Below, in pieces: positions 20,288-30,669 of a DNA stretch of 64,000 bases. The DNA is from Ceratorhiza oryzae-sativae (lineage: Eukaryota; Basidiomycota; Agaricomycetes; Cantharellales; Ceratobasidiaceae). Location of the stretch: contig JARWMV010000232.1 in the NCBI GenBank assembly GCA_030998015.1, positions 1,612,001-1,676,000 of the forward strand. The letters run 5' to 3'. The position numbers were made by a program, and so were the translations under genes. The notes beneath the pieces were generated by a model. It was not told the origin of the DNA. It saw only the letters and a program-made list of their open reading frames with translations, and made no database searches. The first letter of the stretch is position 1; every line of letters starts with the position of its first letter.

Positions 20288-21746
20288 TTAAAGCTTTCCA
20301 GATCCTCGTTTGGTTCTCTTTGGCCTGCCTTTCGAGTCACCTGAGTGCTGACTTGTCTTGACTGGCATTGGTGCGTCTGGTAAGCGCCTTTGCAAGTCAT
20401 TTAGAACCTCTTTCATGTCAGCAAACTTGCTGGCACGTTCCATTGTGTCTTCTATTGGGTCGTAGCCCTTCCATCTGATTTGGTAAAACAGCTCGCCATT
20501 CCGCCATTCATAATTTGCAATGTGGTCCACCTCGTATTCCTCCTCTCCTCTTTCCGTTATGATTGGTGGTGGTTTGGCCTGCCTTCTTTGGAAGTCTTTA
20601 TCTTCTGTGAATGGCAAGAGGAGATTTACATGGAATACATTGTGTACACATATGGTTTTAGGTAGGTCCAGGCAATATGCATGGGATGAGATCTTTTCTG
20701 TGATTTCAAAGGGCCCCCCTTTTCGGTTGTCCAGTTTCTTGGAGGGTCTCTTGGACAAGAGGTTTGTTAGGAGCAGCCAAACCTTGTCTCCTACCTTGAA
20801 TTCCCTCCCTTTCTTTTCCATTTGTTGGTGTAATTCCATTGAGGCTCTTGCCTCATCCCATACCTTTTCCATTTGATTACGCATGTTGTCTGCAGCAGGT
20901 GCCTCGGATGGTTCTTCTCCTTCTCGGACAACCCATCTTGGGTTTTTTCCATATACTGTTTCAAATGGGGTTTGTCCTGTTGTAGCATTTACATGGTTGT
21001 TATGGCAGAATTCGGCAATGGGTAACCATTTTACCCAATCATCTTGTCTATAATTGCAGAAGGTTCTTAAGAACCCTTCTACCCATTGATTTGTCCTTTC
21101 CGACAGACCATCTGTTTCTGGATGGAAAGCAGTGGAGAATCTGGGCTTTGTCCCAATTCCTTTGTATAGGGCTTTTAGGAATTGGCTGTTAAAGGTTGGC
21201 CCTCGGTCTGAGACAGTGGTTTCTGGGGTCCCGTGATGTCTCCATACTTCCCTTATGAATATTTCTGCCAGTTCTTCTGCATTGGTGCTCTCCAGACATG
21301 GTACAAAATGGGCCTGCCGGGAGAAGCGATCTACAACTGTCAAGATACTGTTGTACCCCTTTGAGACAGGTAATTTGACGATGAAATCGTATGCGACATC
21401 TGCCCATGGTTTCCATGGGATTGGTAAGGACTTCAGGGGAGTGCCTTGTTTGTGTCCTTTGCTTCTTTGACATGTTTCACAAGATTCCACGTATCGGTTT
21501 ACTTGGGCCTTCATTCCTGGCCAATAGTAATCCCTTGATAGTAATTCTAATGTTTGGGCTTGTCCCTGATGACCTGCCACTGGGGCGTCATGGCACTCCT
21601 CAAGGAGACTCAGCCTCAAGTCCTTGTCATCCGGGATGTAGAGCCTATCGTCATACCTTAATAGGCCCTCCTTCATTTCATACCGTCTAAATTCCTTCTG
21701 TACTGAGGGCGGTAGTTGTTCTTTATTTGCCACGCTCAGCCTTAAG
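20288..21746 (-). pseudogene. Family B pol, 3' part (integrase and chromodomain-like end)
   Basis: Continuation of the pol frame broken by A1. Shows the integrase zinc-binding HHCC region (HDAPVAGHQGQ, CETCQRSKGH), the DDE core (DFIVKLPVSKGY, VSDRGPTFNSQF, HPETDGLSERTNQ), a GPF/Y-like module and a chromodomain-like segment (EVDHIANYEWRNGELFYQI, RWKGYDP). Removing one copy of the TTAAG duplication rejoins this frame to the upstream part at 28693 with no lost base. The stop is at 20288. Confidence 0.85.
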
Positions 21747-22123
21747 TGTCGACGACGACAAGTCAGGCAATGAGAAAAATAGTAAGAAAAGTAAAAGAAC
21801 TTGTATTCGATGAGAGGTCAAGTTCTTGAGGAGTCCTCTGCGAACTTGACCCGGTTTATATACATAGTACGAGCCACATCATAACAAACAAGTCTGTACA
21901 GTGAGTCACGACAGATAAGAGATAGAAGCAGTAGAAGCGACTGCGGAACTGCGGAATTTCACATCAGAGTTGAAATACATCTCGGTTACCGGTCCGGAAC
22001 ATTCCCTGAGTCACATGACACAGATATACCATAAAAGGCAAGTATGTTTTGAAGATAATCTCATAAAATGTAATAAATCAAGAAAATATTGTAGAGTGGA
22101 TGTATGCGTGTCAGTTCGTGACA
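21747..22123 (-). repeat. A1 3' LTR
   Basis: Plus strand TGTCGACGACGACAAG ... TTCGTGACA. Next to it on the inside is a polypurine tract (minus strand AAGGGGGGAAG, 22124-22134). Confidence 0.95.
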
Positions 22124-25100
22124 CTTCCCCCCTTCAAGGCACGGGGGTCCTGGGGTGCCTTTGGATGTGACTTGACGTAGTCAGCGATGAGTTCTGGTGC
22201 ATTTACCAGGTCGTCATAGGTTAGCCATTGTCGCTCGTCATAGCCGAGCCACTTGACATAGTATTCAAAGACGTTAGATCTTTTGTTGTATCGTGACTTT
22301 ATGATCTGTTCCACTTCGAACTCTTCTTCTCCTTCAGGAGTTACCACAGGTGGTGGTGGGGGGGTCTGACGGCCATATGGGTCGTCTTTATGTTTGGTCA
22401 GGAGCGAGACATGAAATACTGGATGTATTTTCATGGTTACTGGCAAGTCCAGTTTGAAGGCATGGGTGCCGTGTTGTGCTACCACCTTGAATGGTCCAAC
22501 TCTCTTGTGGGCCAATTTCCTGGAGGCCTGTTGTGTGTGTATGTTCCTGGTGTCGAGCCAGACTTTATCTCCCACCTTAATGACTTCTGGGGTCCGATGT
22601 TTCCGATCATAGTATTCTTTGGTCCTTTGGTTTGCTAGTTCCAGAGCAGCCTTGAGTTCGTCATGGCCCTTTTGAAGCCATTCTGCATGATTATCTGCTA
22701 CAGGGAATTCCTGTTCCTCCTTGTCTCCAACTGCCAGCCTTGGGTGGAAACCATAGTTTGCAAAGAACGGCGTTCTGCCGGTTGAGGTGTTGACGCCATT
22801 GTTGTAGGCAAATTCGGCCAGAGGTAAGAGAGGGACCCAGTTGTCCTGCCGGTCTGATACGTAGTGTCTCAGGTACCCTTCTACTACTTGGTTGGCCCTT
22901 TCTGACTGGCCATCCGTTTGTGGGTGATATGCTGTAGAGTAGGAGGGTTTTATGTCTAGCTGTTTATACAGGTGCCTTAGGAATTTGGATGCAAAGTTGG
23001 GGCCACGGTCTGAAATGGTTTTCCGTGGTAGTCCATGAAGTTTCCATACATAGGTTAGGAACAAGTTTGCGCAGTCCATGGCACTGGCTTCCGATTGACA
23101 TGGAATAAAGTGGACCATTTTTGTCAGGCGGTCGACTACTGTAAATATGGCATCAAATCCTTCTGACAGGGGTAGCCCGGTGATCAGATCATAGGTAATT
23201 TCTTCCCAAGGTTTTTCTGGTGCAGGTATTGGGTTTAAGAGCCCTGGGGGAACTTGGTTGCTGTGCTTGTTCCTGATGCATGACTCGCAGTGTGTGACAT
23301 ATTCGTTGACTGATTTTTTCATTGATAACCACGTATATTTGCAATTTAACAACTCATATGTTCTGAACTGTCCTGGGTGTCCTGCTGCCGGACTATCGTG
23401 ACGGCTTTCGATGACCAGTTTGCGAAGTTCTTTGTTATTTGGGACATAGATTCTGCCCTTGTGTCGTAGGAGTCCTTCATCCCATTCCCAATCTTTGACC
23501 TTCTCATTGTCATCTAGGGCTTTTAGCACTTTTGACAGGTGCTCATCCCCTGGGATAGCGTCCCTAATGAGTTGTTCCAGGTCATGGTCTGGTGTGATTG
23601 CTTGTAACCACAGAGATTTTAATTCCAAAAATTGGTTTTTGCGCAAGCAGAGCTTGGCTCTCACCCCCCTCTTTGGGATGTGTCTTGACAGCCTAGAGAG
23701 TATGTCTGCCTGGCCATTCTTTGCCCCTTCAATATATAAAATCTTGAATTCGAACCTGGATAAGAACTCATGCCACCGTGTGACCTGCCCGTTCAGTGGC
23801 CGATTTGTCTTCCAGTACTCCAAGTTCTTGTGATCACAAACAATGTTTACTGGGTGTTCGGCCCCTTCTAGCAAATGACGCCAGTGTTTAAGGGCCTTGA
23901 TAATTGCCAGCATTTCTTTGTTGTAAATATCGTAGTTTCTTTCTGCTGGGACCATTGCCTTGGAGTAATAGGAAATTGGGTGGAGCATTCTGTCCTCCCC
24001 ATATTGTAATAATACAGCGCCTGTGGCATAGCCTGAGGCGTCGGTTTCCAAAATGAATGGTTTGTTGGGCTCTGGCTGGATTAGGAGGGGGGCTTCTTTT
24101 AATTTTTGCTTCAGCAGATTCCATGCTTGATCCCTTTCTTCTGTCCATTCCCATTTTACATCCTTCTTGACAAGTTCATAAAGACATCTTGTGATTTTCG
24201 AAAAGTCTTTTATGAAGTGCCTCAACCAATTTGCAAACCCCAATCCTTCCAGTACTTCAGTTGGGTTGGTAGGGGTTGGCCATTCAACAGCCTTTTCGAC
24301 CTTGGCTGGGTCTACTTTAATTCCCTGGGGAGTCACTACTATCCCCAAGTAGTCCACTTCAGTGACGTCAAAAACGCATTTCTCCAGGGCGCAGTATAGA
24401 CCAGCCTTTTGAAGCCAGCGCAGGACTTCTCTGACATGTTCATTGTGTTCTTCCTGGTTCTTTGAGAATACTAATATGTCGTCCATGTAAATTACAATGT
24501 AAATGCCTTTGATGTCTTGGAATTCTTCTCGGATCATGGCCATGAAGGTTCCTGGTGCATTCTTTTGGCCAAATTGCATGACTAGGGGCTCATACAGCCC
24601 GTATTTGGTCTTGAAAGCGGCCTTCCATTCATCTCCTTCCCGAATTCGTATGAGGTTGAAACCCCACTTTAGGTCAAATTTGGTGAATATCTTTGCCCTG
24701 CGCAAGGTTTCCACAATATCATTGATGCGTGGGAGCGGGTATACGTTGGATACAGTCATTTCGTTTAGCCGCCGGTAGTCGATGCACATGCGCAGTTTCC
24801 CATTCTTCTTTTTGACGAATATGACTGGAGATGCCATTGGTGACCTTGAGGGTCTGATATGCCCTGCTTTCAGTTGGCGGTCCAGGGTTTTACGTAATTC
24901 TGCATCTTCCTTGACACCCACGCTATATATGGGACCGTGCCTTGGCTTGGCGTCTGGTTTTAAATCTATTTCCATATCCCACTTCCTATGGGGTGGTAAT
25001 GGTTGGACATCGTCTTCTTCAGCGAATATTTTCTGGAATTCTTTGTATTTTGTTGGGAGGAAGTCTAAGGCGTCCAACTGAAGCTCCTTAGGTTCATTTG

Positions 25101-25641
25101 CTTGCACATGCAGGGGTTTTGTGATGCAGTGCTTCAGGCATATTGGTGAGTTGAACTTCATGTCTTTCCCGTCCCAATCAATATTGGGGTTATGGAATTT
25201 GAGCCATGACATGCCCAGGACTAGATCATTTTTGCCAACGTTCACAACATAGGCACTGAGGATTTCTCGGTGCTCTTGAATGCACAGCTCAAAGGTGCAG
25301 TAATGGGTCACAGACCCAGAGTCTATCTCCCTTCCATCAATTACCCTCAATTTCTTGGGTGTTTTTAGGGCAACGGTAGGAATACGGTATTGTTTAACCA
25401 AGTTTTCATGTATAAATACTGATGTGGCCCCTGAATCAATCATGGCCCATCCGTTGAATTTTTTCATATTATATGCAGACTTGCGTTCGGGGGTTATGCG
25501 CAGAGGGAATGCATGAAAGTAAAACTGTAGTTGTGATTGGTTTCCTAACGACATACATTCCATTTCCATGTCTTTATTTTTGTTATGCGCATTTTGTAAC
25601 ATAGCGCCCAAGACCGCCCCCCTGGCACGGTTTGAGCTCAT
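22111..25641 (-). CDS. A1 Pol polyprotein
   Basis: 1176 aa. Aspartic protease DSG near residue 69 (AMIDSGATSVFI), reverse transcriptase with VIYMDDILVFSK near residue 385, RNase H (ETDASGYATGAVL, YNKEMLAIIKAL), integrase zinc region (HDSPAAGHPGQ, CESCIRNKH), DDE core (DLITGLPLSEGFDAIF, TISDRGPNFASKFL, YHPQTDGQSERAN) and a C-terminal chromodomain (EEEFEVEQIIKSRY, YYVKWLGYDE). It starts with the ATGA overlap with gag and ends 13 nt inside the 3' LTR. Compared with A2, a short block around residues 667-680 is in another frame (an extra T near 23635 and a missing C near 23673), compensated so the protein stays open. Confidence 0.95.
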   Translation of the reverse strand: MSSNRARGAVLGAMLQNAHNKNKDMEMECMSLGNQSQLQFYFHAFPLRITPERKSAYNMKKFNGWAMIDSGATSVFIHENLVKQYRIPTVALKTPKKLRVIDGREIDSGSVTHYCTFELCIQEHREILSAYVVNVGKNDLVLGMSWLKFHNPNIDWDGKDMKFNSPICLKHCITKPLHVQANEPKELQLDALDFLPTKYKEFQKIFAEEDDVQPLPPHRKWDMEIDLKPDAKPRHGPIYSVGVKEDAELRKTLDRQLKAGHIRPSRSPMASPVIFVKKKNGKLRMCIDYRRLNEMTVSNVYPLPRINDIVETLRRAKIFTKFDLKWGFNLIRIREGDEWKAAFKTKYGLYEPLVMQFGQKNAPGTFMAMIREEFQDIKGIYIVIYMDDILVFSKNQEEHNEHVREVLRWLQKAGLYCALEKCVFDVTEVDYLGIVVTPQGIKVDPAKVEKAVEWPTPTNPTEVLEGLGFANWLRHFIKDFSKITRCLYELVKKDVKWEWTEERDQAWNLLKQKLKEAPLLIQPEPNKPFILETDASGYATGAVLLQYGEDRMLHPISYYSKAMVPAERNYDIYNKEMLAIIKALKHWRHLLEGAEHPVNIVCDHKNLEYWKTNRPLNGQVTRWHEFLSRFEFKILYIEGAKNGQADILSRLSRHIPKRGVRAKLCLRKNQFLELKSLWLQAITPDHDLEQLIRDAIPGDEHLSKVLKALDDNEKVKDWEWDEGLLRHKGRIYVPNNKELRKLVIESRHDSPAAGHPGQFRTYELLNCKYTWLSMKKSVNEYVTHCESCIRNKHSNQVPPGLLNPIPAPEKPWEEITYDLITGLPLSEGFDAIFTVVDRLTKMVHFIPCQSEASAMDCANLFLTYVWKLHGLPRKTISDRGPNFASKFLRHLYKQLDIKPSYSTAYHPQTDGQSERANQVVEGYLRHYVSDRQDNWVPLLPLAEFAYNNGVNTSTGRTPFFANYGFHPRLAVGDKEEQEFPVADNHAEWLQKGHDELKAALELANQRTKEYYDRKHRTPEVIKVGDKVWLDTRNIHTQQASRKLAHKRVGPFKVVAQHGTHAFKLDLPVTMKIHPVFHVSLLTKHKDDPYGRQTPPPPPVVTPEGEEEFEVEQIIKSRYNKRSNVFEYYVKWLGYDERQWLTYDDLVNAPELIADYVKSHPKAPQDPRALKGGSVTN

Positions 25642-27029
25642 TCTTTTACCGACTCATCATCGGTTGTTTCTACATCCTCAACCACTGCCTCATATCCTGA
25701 CATCTTAGCTGAGGGGCATTTGGCTGCAATATGACCCCGTCCTCCACAGTTATAGCAGGTGTTCGTTCCCTTTCCTTTTCCTGCGCTATCTAGATCCATT
25801 GCATCTGGATCCTTTGCCTTTGGGGCCGCCGGGGGATGGTTATCCTTCTTTATGTCCTTGAAGGATTCTTGTATGTTGGCGTTACTGCCATCGTAACGGA
25901 CGGTTGGAACTGTGAAGCCCTTCGCATTGGGACCGATGGCTACGATTTGACCTTTTACAGCCCTGCCATCTTTAATCTTGTATATGCATTCCCCATTCTT
26001 GAATTTCTCCTTTTGGGGAGCGCTTTGGGGATTATTTGTGGGCCTGCTAGTTGAAGCATTGTTGCTGCTGGACTTATTACCCCCATGAGACGTCCTCTTG
26101 CTACCAAAGGAAATGAGGTGGCGGTCAATTTCCAGGGCCCGCTGTGTGAGCTGGGCAAATGTCTTTGTGTGGGGATCATAGTTTTGGGCCACCATGCTAT
26201 CTGTCACGTCTGACGACAGGCCATCATAAAACTGGTCACGCATGGCGGCATCGTTGTAGTTGAGGCCTGTGGAATATAAGTTGAATAGGGTGAGGTAGTC
26301 CTGAACTGTCTTGGATTGTTTCAACTTCCGCCACTTGTCGTGGTTATTTTCGGTGCGGTTCAGATCCCCATATCGGGTAGTAAACTCTTGCCAGAATAAA
26401 TTGGCATTGTGAAGCCAGGGGATTGCAGTTCCAGGGTTGAGAATTTCAAATTCTTCATACAAGTTAACCCATTCAGCTGCTGACCCTTCGAGGTAAGAGG
26501 TGATGAAGGCGACCACTTGGTCAGCCGAGTGCCCACTCATGTTTGTATTGACGTATTGGGCACATGCAATTCTGAATGAGATGGCGTCTTCCCGTTTTGT
26601 GCCATCAAATTTTTGAGGGGCGGCCATCTTAACCTTTGCAGTCGATCCTCCAGAGGGAGCAGGTGCTGCTGGTTGTGGTTGGGCTGTACCAGTGGGAGCT
26701 AGTACTTGAGCAGCGCCTGAGCCACCCATGGTGATGTTAACTTGCACTTCAATGCACGTGATAGTAGTTTGGAGAATGGTTAACATTCCCACTAAGTTGT
26801 TCACATTGGTGGCTAGTCCGGCCACGTCTGCATCTATTTTTGTCTGATTCGTGGTAAGCTTGGCCTCGAGTGAATCTGTGTAGGTTTTATTATTGTGTTC
26901 AACGTCCCCAATATCATTTTGGAGATTATTGGTTCGCTCTTGCAGTTCGTCCATTGATCGAAGCATATAGATGACCTTATCTTCATCAGACATATTCGCC
27001 CAAGCAGGGGCAGGAGGTTGTGACGCCAT
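25638..27029 (-). CDS. A1 Gag
   Basis: 463 aa with an N-terminal coiled-coil (LQERTNNLQNDIGDVEHNNK), a capsid-like retrotransposon gag region (WLHNANLFWQEFTTRYGD, YNDAAMRDQFYDGLSSDV), and one CCHC zinc knuckle (CYNCGGRGHIAAKC) near the C-terminus. Its stop codon overlaps the pol start as ATGA, which suggests termination-reinitiation rather than frameshifting. Confidence 0.93.
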   Translation of the reverse strand: MASQPPAPAWANMSDEDKVIYMLRSMDELQERTNNLQNDIGDVEHNNKTYTDSLEAKLTTNQTKIDADVAGLATNVNNLVGMLTILQTTITCIEVQVNITMGGSGAAQVLAPTGTAQPQPAAPAPSGGSTAKVKMAAPQKFDGTKREDAISFRIACAQYVNTNMSGHSADQVVAFITSYLEGSAAEWVNLYEEFEILNPGTAIPWLHNANLFWQEFTTRYGDLNRTENNHDKWRKLKQSKTVQDYLTLFNLYSTGLNYNDAAMRDQFYDGLSSDVTDSMVAQNYDPHTKTFAQLTQRALEIDRHLISFGSKRTSHGGNKSSSNNASTSRPTNNPQSAPQKEKFKNGECIYKIKDGRAVKGQIVAIGPNAKGFTVPTVRYDGSNANIQESFKDIKKDNHPPAAPKAKDPDAMDLDSAGKGKGTNTCYNCGGRGHIAAKCPSAKMSGYEAVVEDVETTDDESVKE

Positions 27030-27053
27030 TTCAGAGAAGGTTTGATAGAATTT

Positions 27054-27994
27054 TTAAAGGCGACGGAGACGGTAAGGAAGTACAGGGAACTGGGAATTGT
27101 TTTGGTAATATAGGATTTCTTTTCCCCGCACGAGTCTATAAATTTCGAAGTTTCTGATCCCCGCAAACCTTAGCCAGGTATCGTCCAAGTCCCAACTTTT
27201 GGTGTCTTGGCAACGGTATGGGCACTCCACCCTCTTCAATTTAGTTTGATCCCGCAGGAGTGTCTCCTTGGGGAGGATTGGCTTGGGCTGCTGGAAGGGA
27301 TGTTTCTTCCTGAATTGGCAAGCCCGTGCCACTTAGAAAGGTGGGGTGAGGAAGGTCTGATGGCGTTGAGAAGACGGGGAAGGCGTACTTGTGGGGTTCA
27401 ATTGTTTCTCGGACTATAGCTTCTAGTCTGAGATGGTCTTGGAGGAGGGATAGATAGTCCTCCTGGTGTTCGCGCAAACGCTCAGTTAAGTATGCGCAAC
27501 GGGCCTCAGCTTCGTGAAGTTTTTCACGGGTTTCTTCATACTTATTCCGGTAATAACGGTACCTGTCTTGGAAGTTCTCGATAGTGTTTAACAGGTGACG
27601 AAGAAGCTGTTGACCGAGGTTCTCCAGCTTAGAGCTGGTTGCGAGGGATGGTGTAGTAATAGAGGAATTTGTCCTTCTTAGGACAATAGGGGCAGTGCAC
27701 GGGGAAGGTGGCTTTGTTTGGCCGACGGCAGATCTTGCACTCAGGGGCACCTGGCTTGGTGACGAAGGCTTGTTGGGCACGTCCGACTCTCTGGGGGCGG
27801 ACTTTGATAATTACTACTCGGCTAAAATCGATGTGCCCTGCTTCTTCAAGGATACTTTCGACCGAGTTGAGGGTGAAGCAGTGAATCAATAGGTGTCCAA
27901 ACCACCCACACAGACGGCAGCGCTGATCTTCTGTAAAAGGTTGTGCCACTTGAGGGCCGTGCGTTCCGTCAGAGACGTACTCGAGCAAGAGCAA
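27054..27994 (-). CDS. A1 pre-gag overlapping ORFs (three frames)
   Basis: Three overlapping open frames between primer site and gag: 27994-27629 (121 aa, zinc knuckle CRLCGWFGHLLIHC and a second Cys pair block CKIC...CPYC), 27780-27241 (179 aa, coiled-coil LRHLLNTIENFQDRYRYYRN), and 27332-27054 (92 aa, basic). None begins with ATG; each step is a +1 frame change. The same arrangement exists in A2 at 48570-49510. Function unknown; an unspliced non-AUG reading, two frameshifts, or splicing from a leader could connect them. Confidence 0.5.
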
Positions 27995-28298
27995 GATAAA
28001 AGGAAAAATAGACCCTTTCCCAAGTCTATGGGAATAGGAAGGTGACCTCCATTGCTCAACTACTTAAGGGCAATGAGCGACCCCACCTCTTGTTGACGAA
28101 AGAGATTAGAGAACCAAAGCTTGTTACGACGTGTGAGGGACCTGGCTATGCAAGGTTTCACAGAGGCGCGTATAGGGCAACGATATCTCGTGACTGTGGA
28201 TAGGTGGAGTGGGATTGGGGAAGGCAACGAGGAGTTATCTCGAGACGACGCCAACGGCGTTCCAAACGTATCCCAGACGACACTGAGACTTACGATTG

Positions 28299-28313
28299 TC
28301 AAGAACTTGACCT
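28299..28313 (-). other. A1 self-primer binding site
   Basis: Fifteen bases, two bases inside the 5' LTR, exactly complementary in the RNA to the LTR segment at 28384-28398, which lies 33 nt below the TATA box (28424-28431) and so should be the RNA 5' end. This is the Tf1-type self-priming layout. Confidence 0.8.
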
Positions 28314-28315
28314 GA

Positions 28316-28692
28316 TGTTGACGACGACAAGTCAGGCAATGAGAAAAATAGTAAGAAAAGTAAAAGAACTTGTATTCGACGAGAGGTCAAGTTCTTGAGG
28401 AGTCCTCTGCGAACTTGACCCGGTTTATATACATAGTACGAGCCACATCATAACAAACAAGTCTGTACAGTGAGTCACGACAGATAAGAGATAGAAGCAG
28501 TAGAAGCGACTGCGGAACTGCGGAATTTCACATCAGAGTTGAAATACATCTCGGTTACCGGTCCGGAACATTCCCTGAGTCACATGACACAGATATACCA
28601 TAAAAGGCAAGTATGTTTTGAAGATAATCTCATAAAATGTAATAAATCAAGAAAATATTGTAGAGTGGATGTATGCGTGTCAGTTCGTGACA
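28316..28692 (-). repeat. A1 5' LTR
   Basis: 377 bp, identical boundaries to the partner LTR. Contains TATATAAA (minus strand, 28424-28431). Drives the minus-strand element RNA. Confidence 0.95.
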
Positions 28693-30652
28693 TTAAGGAT
28701 CTGATAGATTCGTCTTCTTCCTGAGCTTCTTTAAGCTCTTCCCAGAAATTCCCCTGTACTTCTGCCATGAAACCTATGAACCTTTCTTCTGGAATCATGA
28801 TCTGTGGTTCCATAGGGGTATCCCCATGGTCGCTCCTTCTGGAAAGGGCATCTGGCTTCTGTGAGAGTTTCCCGGGTCTATACACAATCTGAAAATTGAA
28901 GGGTGCCAGAGTGAGATACCATCTGGCATGCCTTCTATTCCACATCTGGGCATTTTGCCAGTACTGGAGGTTCCTATGGTCAGTGTATATCACAATAGGT
29001 TCCTCTGTCCCTTCTAAGTATAACCTCCAGTGCTCTAAGGACCTAACAATTGCAAGCAACTCCTTGTCGTAGGTGTCATAATTTTTCTCTGGTGGGGTGA
29101 AGCTCTTCGATAGGAAGGCAATTGGATGCAATCGGTTGTCATCACCCTTTTGGCTTAGTACCGCCCCCATGGCCACTCCTGAGGTGTCTGTTTCCAGTAT
29201 GTATGGCCTGTTTGGGTTTGGGTGGATCAGGACCGGTTCTCTTGCTACTGCTTCTTTGATAGCTTCAAATGCTTCCTGTTGTTTTCTTTCCCACAGGAAT
29301 TTGACATCTTTTTGGGTGAGATCTGTGAGGGGTTTGGCTAAGGTACTAAACTTCTCTATCCACCTTCTATAGAACCCCACGAAGCCTAGGAAGGCTTGAA
29401 CTTCTTTTACTGTGTTAGGTTCTGGCCATTCTAGAACTGCCTTTACCTTTTCCTTTTCCATCGATATCCCTTCTGGGGATATGACAATTCCAATGAAGCT
29501 TACCTCCTTCACAAAGAACTGACACTTGTGTGGTTTGAGGAAGAGGTGGTTTTCCCTCATTCTTCTTAACACTTCCCTGACATGTTGTACATGTTCTTCC
29601 CTGTTTCTGGAAAACACTAGTACATCGTCCATGTAGATTACCACATAATCGTCTATTATATCACAGAACTTTTCCATCATGAACCTGGTAAAGGTTCTTG
29701 GTCCTTCTTTTACTCTGAATGGCATGACCAAGCATTCAAACTGGCCTTCTCCTGTCCTGAAAGCTGTTTTCCATTCATCTCCCTCTTTTACCCTGATGTT
29801 GTTGAACCCCCATCGAACATCCATTTTTGAATAGATGGTTGCATCCTTCAGTCTCTCAATCAATTCTATTTGGATTGGAAGTGGAAACCTGTCTGGCTTG
29901 GTGATGTCATTCATCTTACGGTAGTCGACTACCAACCTAAGCCCTCCATCTGCTTTGTTCACATAGAAACAGGGTGCAGCTACAACTGACTGGCTGGGCC
30001 TTATTTTCCCGTTTCTTAGTTCCTCCTCTAGGTACTCCCTGAGCGCCTTTGTTTCTGCTGGCAACATACTGTACCTCTTTGCGGGCTTTGGCAGCTCCGC
30101 TCCCTCGATCAGGTCCATTTTGAAGTCTAGGTTACCTCGGTGGGGTGGAAGTTCTCGGAAACCTTCTTCCCCAAATAGGTCTTCAAAATCCCTAAATTCT
30201 TCTGGGATTTGTAGGCTTTCACTTGCTGCCCTTGCCTTGATTTCGTCAGGGTATGAGATGGTAAGGTCTTTCCAATCTATGATAGGTTCTGCTTCTTCAA
30301 GCCATTCTTTCCCTAGGACTATGTCTGTGTCACCTAGGGTCATTACATAAAGGGAGCATTTCAGTGTCTTCCCTTCCACTTCGATGTTTAGTTCTGCCCT
30401 TTCTTCTATGGCATCCTTGATTTCATTTCCATCAATGGCCACAATTGACTTCTTGTGTTTGAGGGGAGTGGTTGGAATCCCCTTTTCCCTTGAATAGGCC
30501 TTATCGATGAAGTTGGTTGAAGATCCTGAGTCAATCAGTGTCTTTGCTGGTTCCATGATTCCCTCTACTGTAGTGTATATTATTGATTGATTACTAGACT
30601 TCTTGAGGTAACATACATCTGCGGTAGGGGTTATATTGGGGTCCTCCAACAT
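28693..30652 (-). pseudogene. Family B pol, 5' part (protease, RT, RNase H)
   Basis: ATG at 30652, 653 codons before the A1 insertion (the frame runs on into the A1 LTR to 28580). Protease TLIDSGSSTNFI, RT with VVIYMDDVLVFSR near residue 341, RNase H ETDTSGVAMGAVLSQ and YDKELLAIVRSLEHW, then the linker to integrase, where A1 landed. Gag ends 17 nt upstream in a different frame. Confidence 0.88.
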
Positions 30653-30669
30653 GGAAGTGGTAGGACCAA

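Larger units (their letters stand above)
21747..28692 (-). mobile_element. Ty3/gypsy chromovirus A1, nearly intact, nested in family B pol
   Basis: LTRs of 377 bp at both ends and a 5-bp target duplication TTAAG (21742-21746, 28693-28697). On the minus strand: 5' LTR, self-primer site, pre-gag ORF region, gag, pol, polypurine tract, 3' LTR. The two LTRs differ at only two sites that I found, both CpG transitions, so insertion is recent. Gag and pol are full length. Confidence 0.95.
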
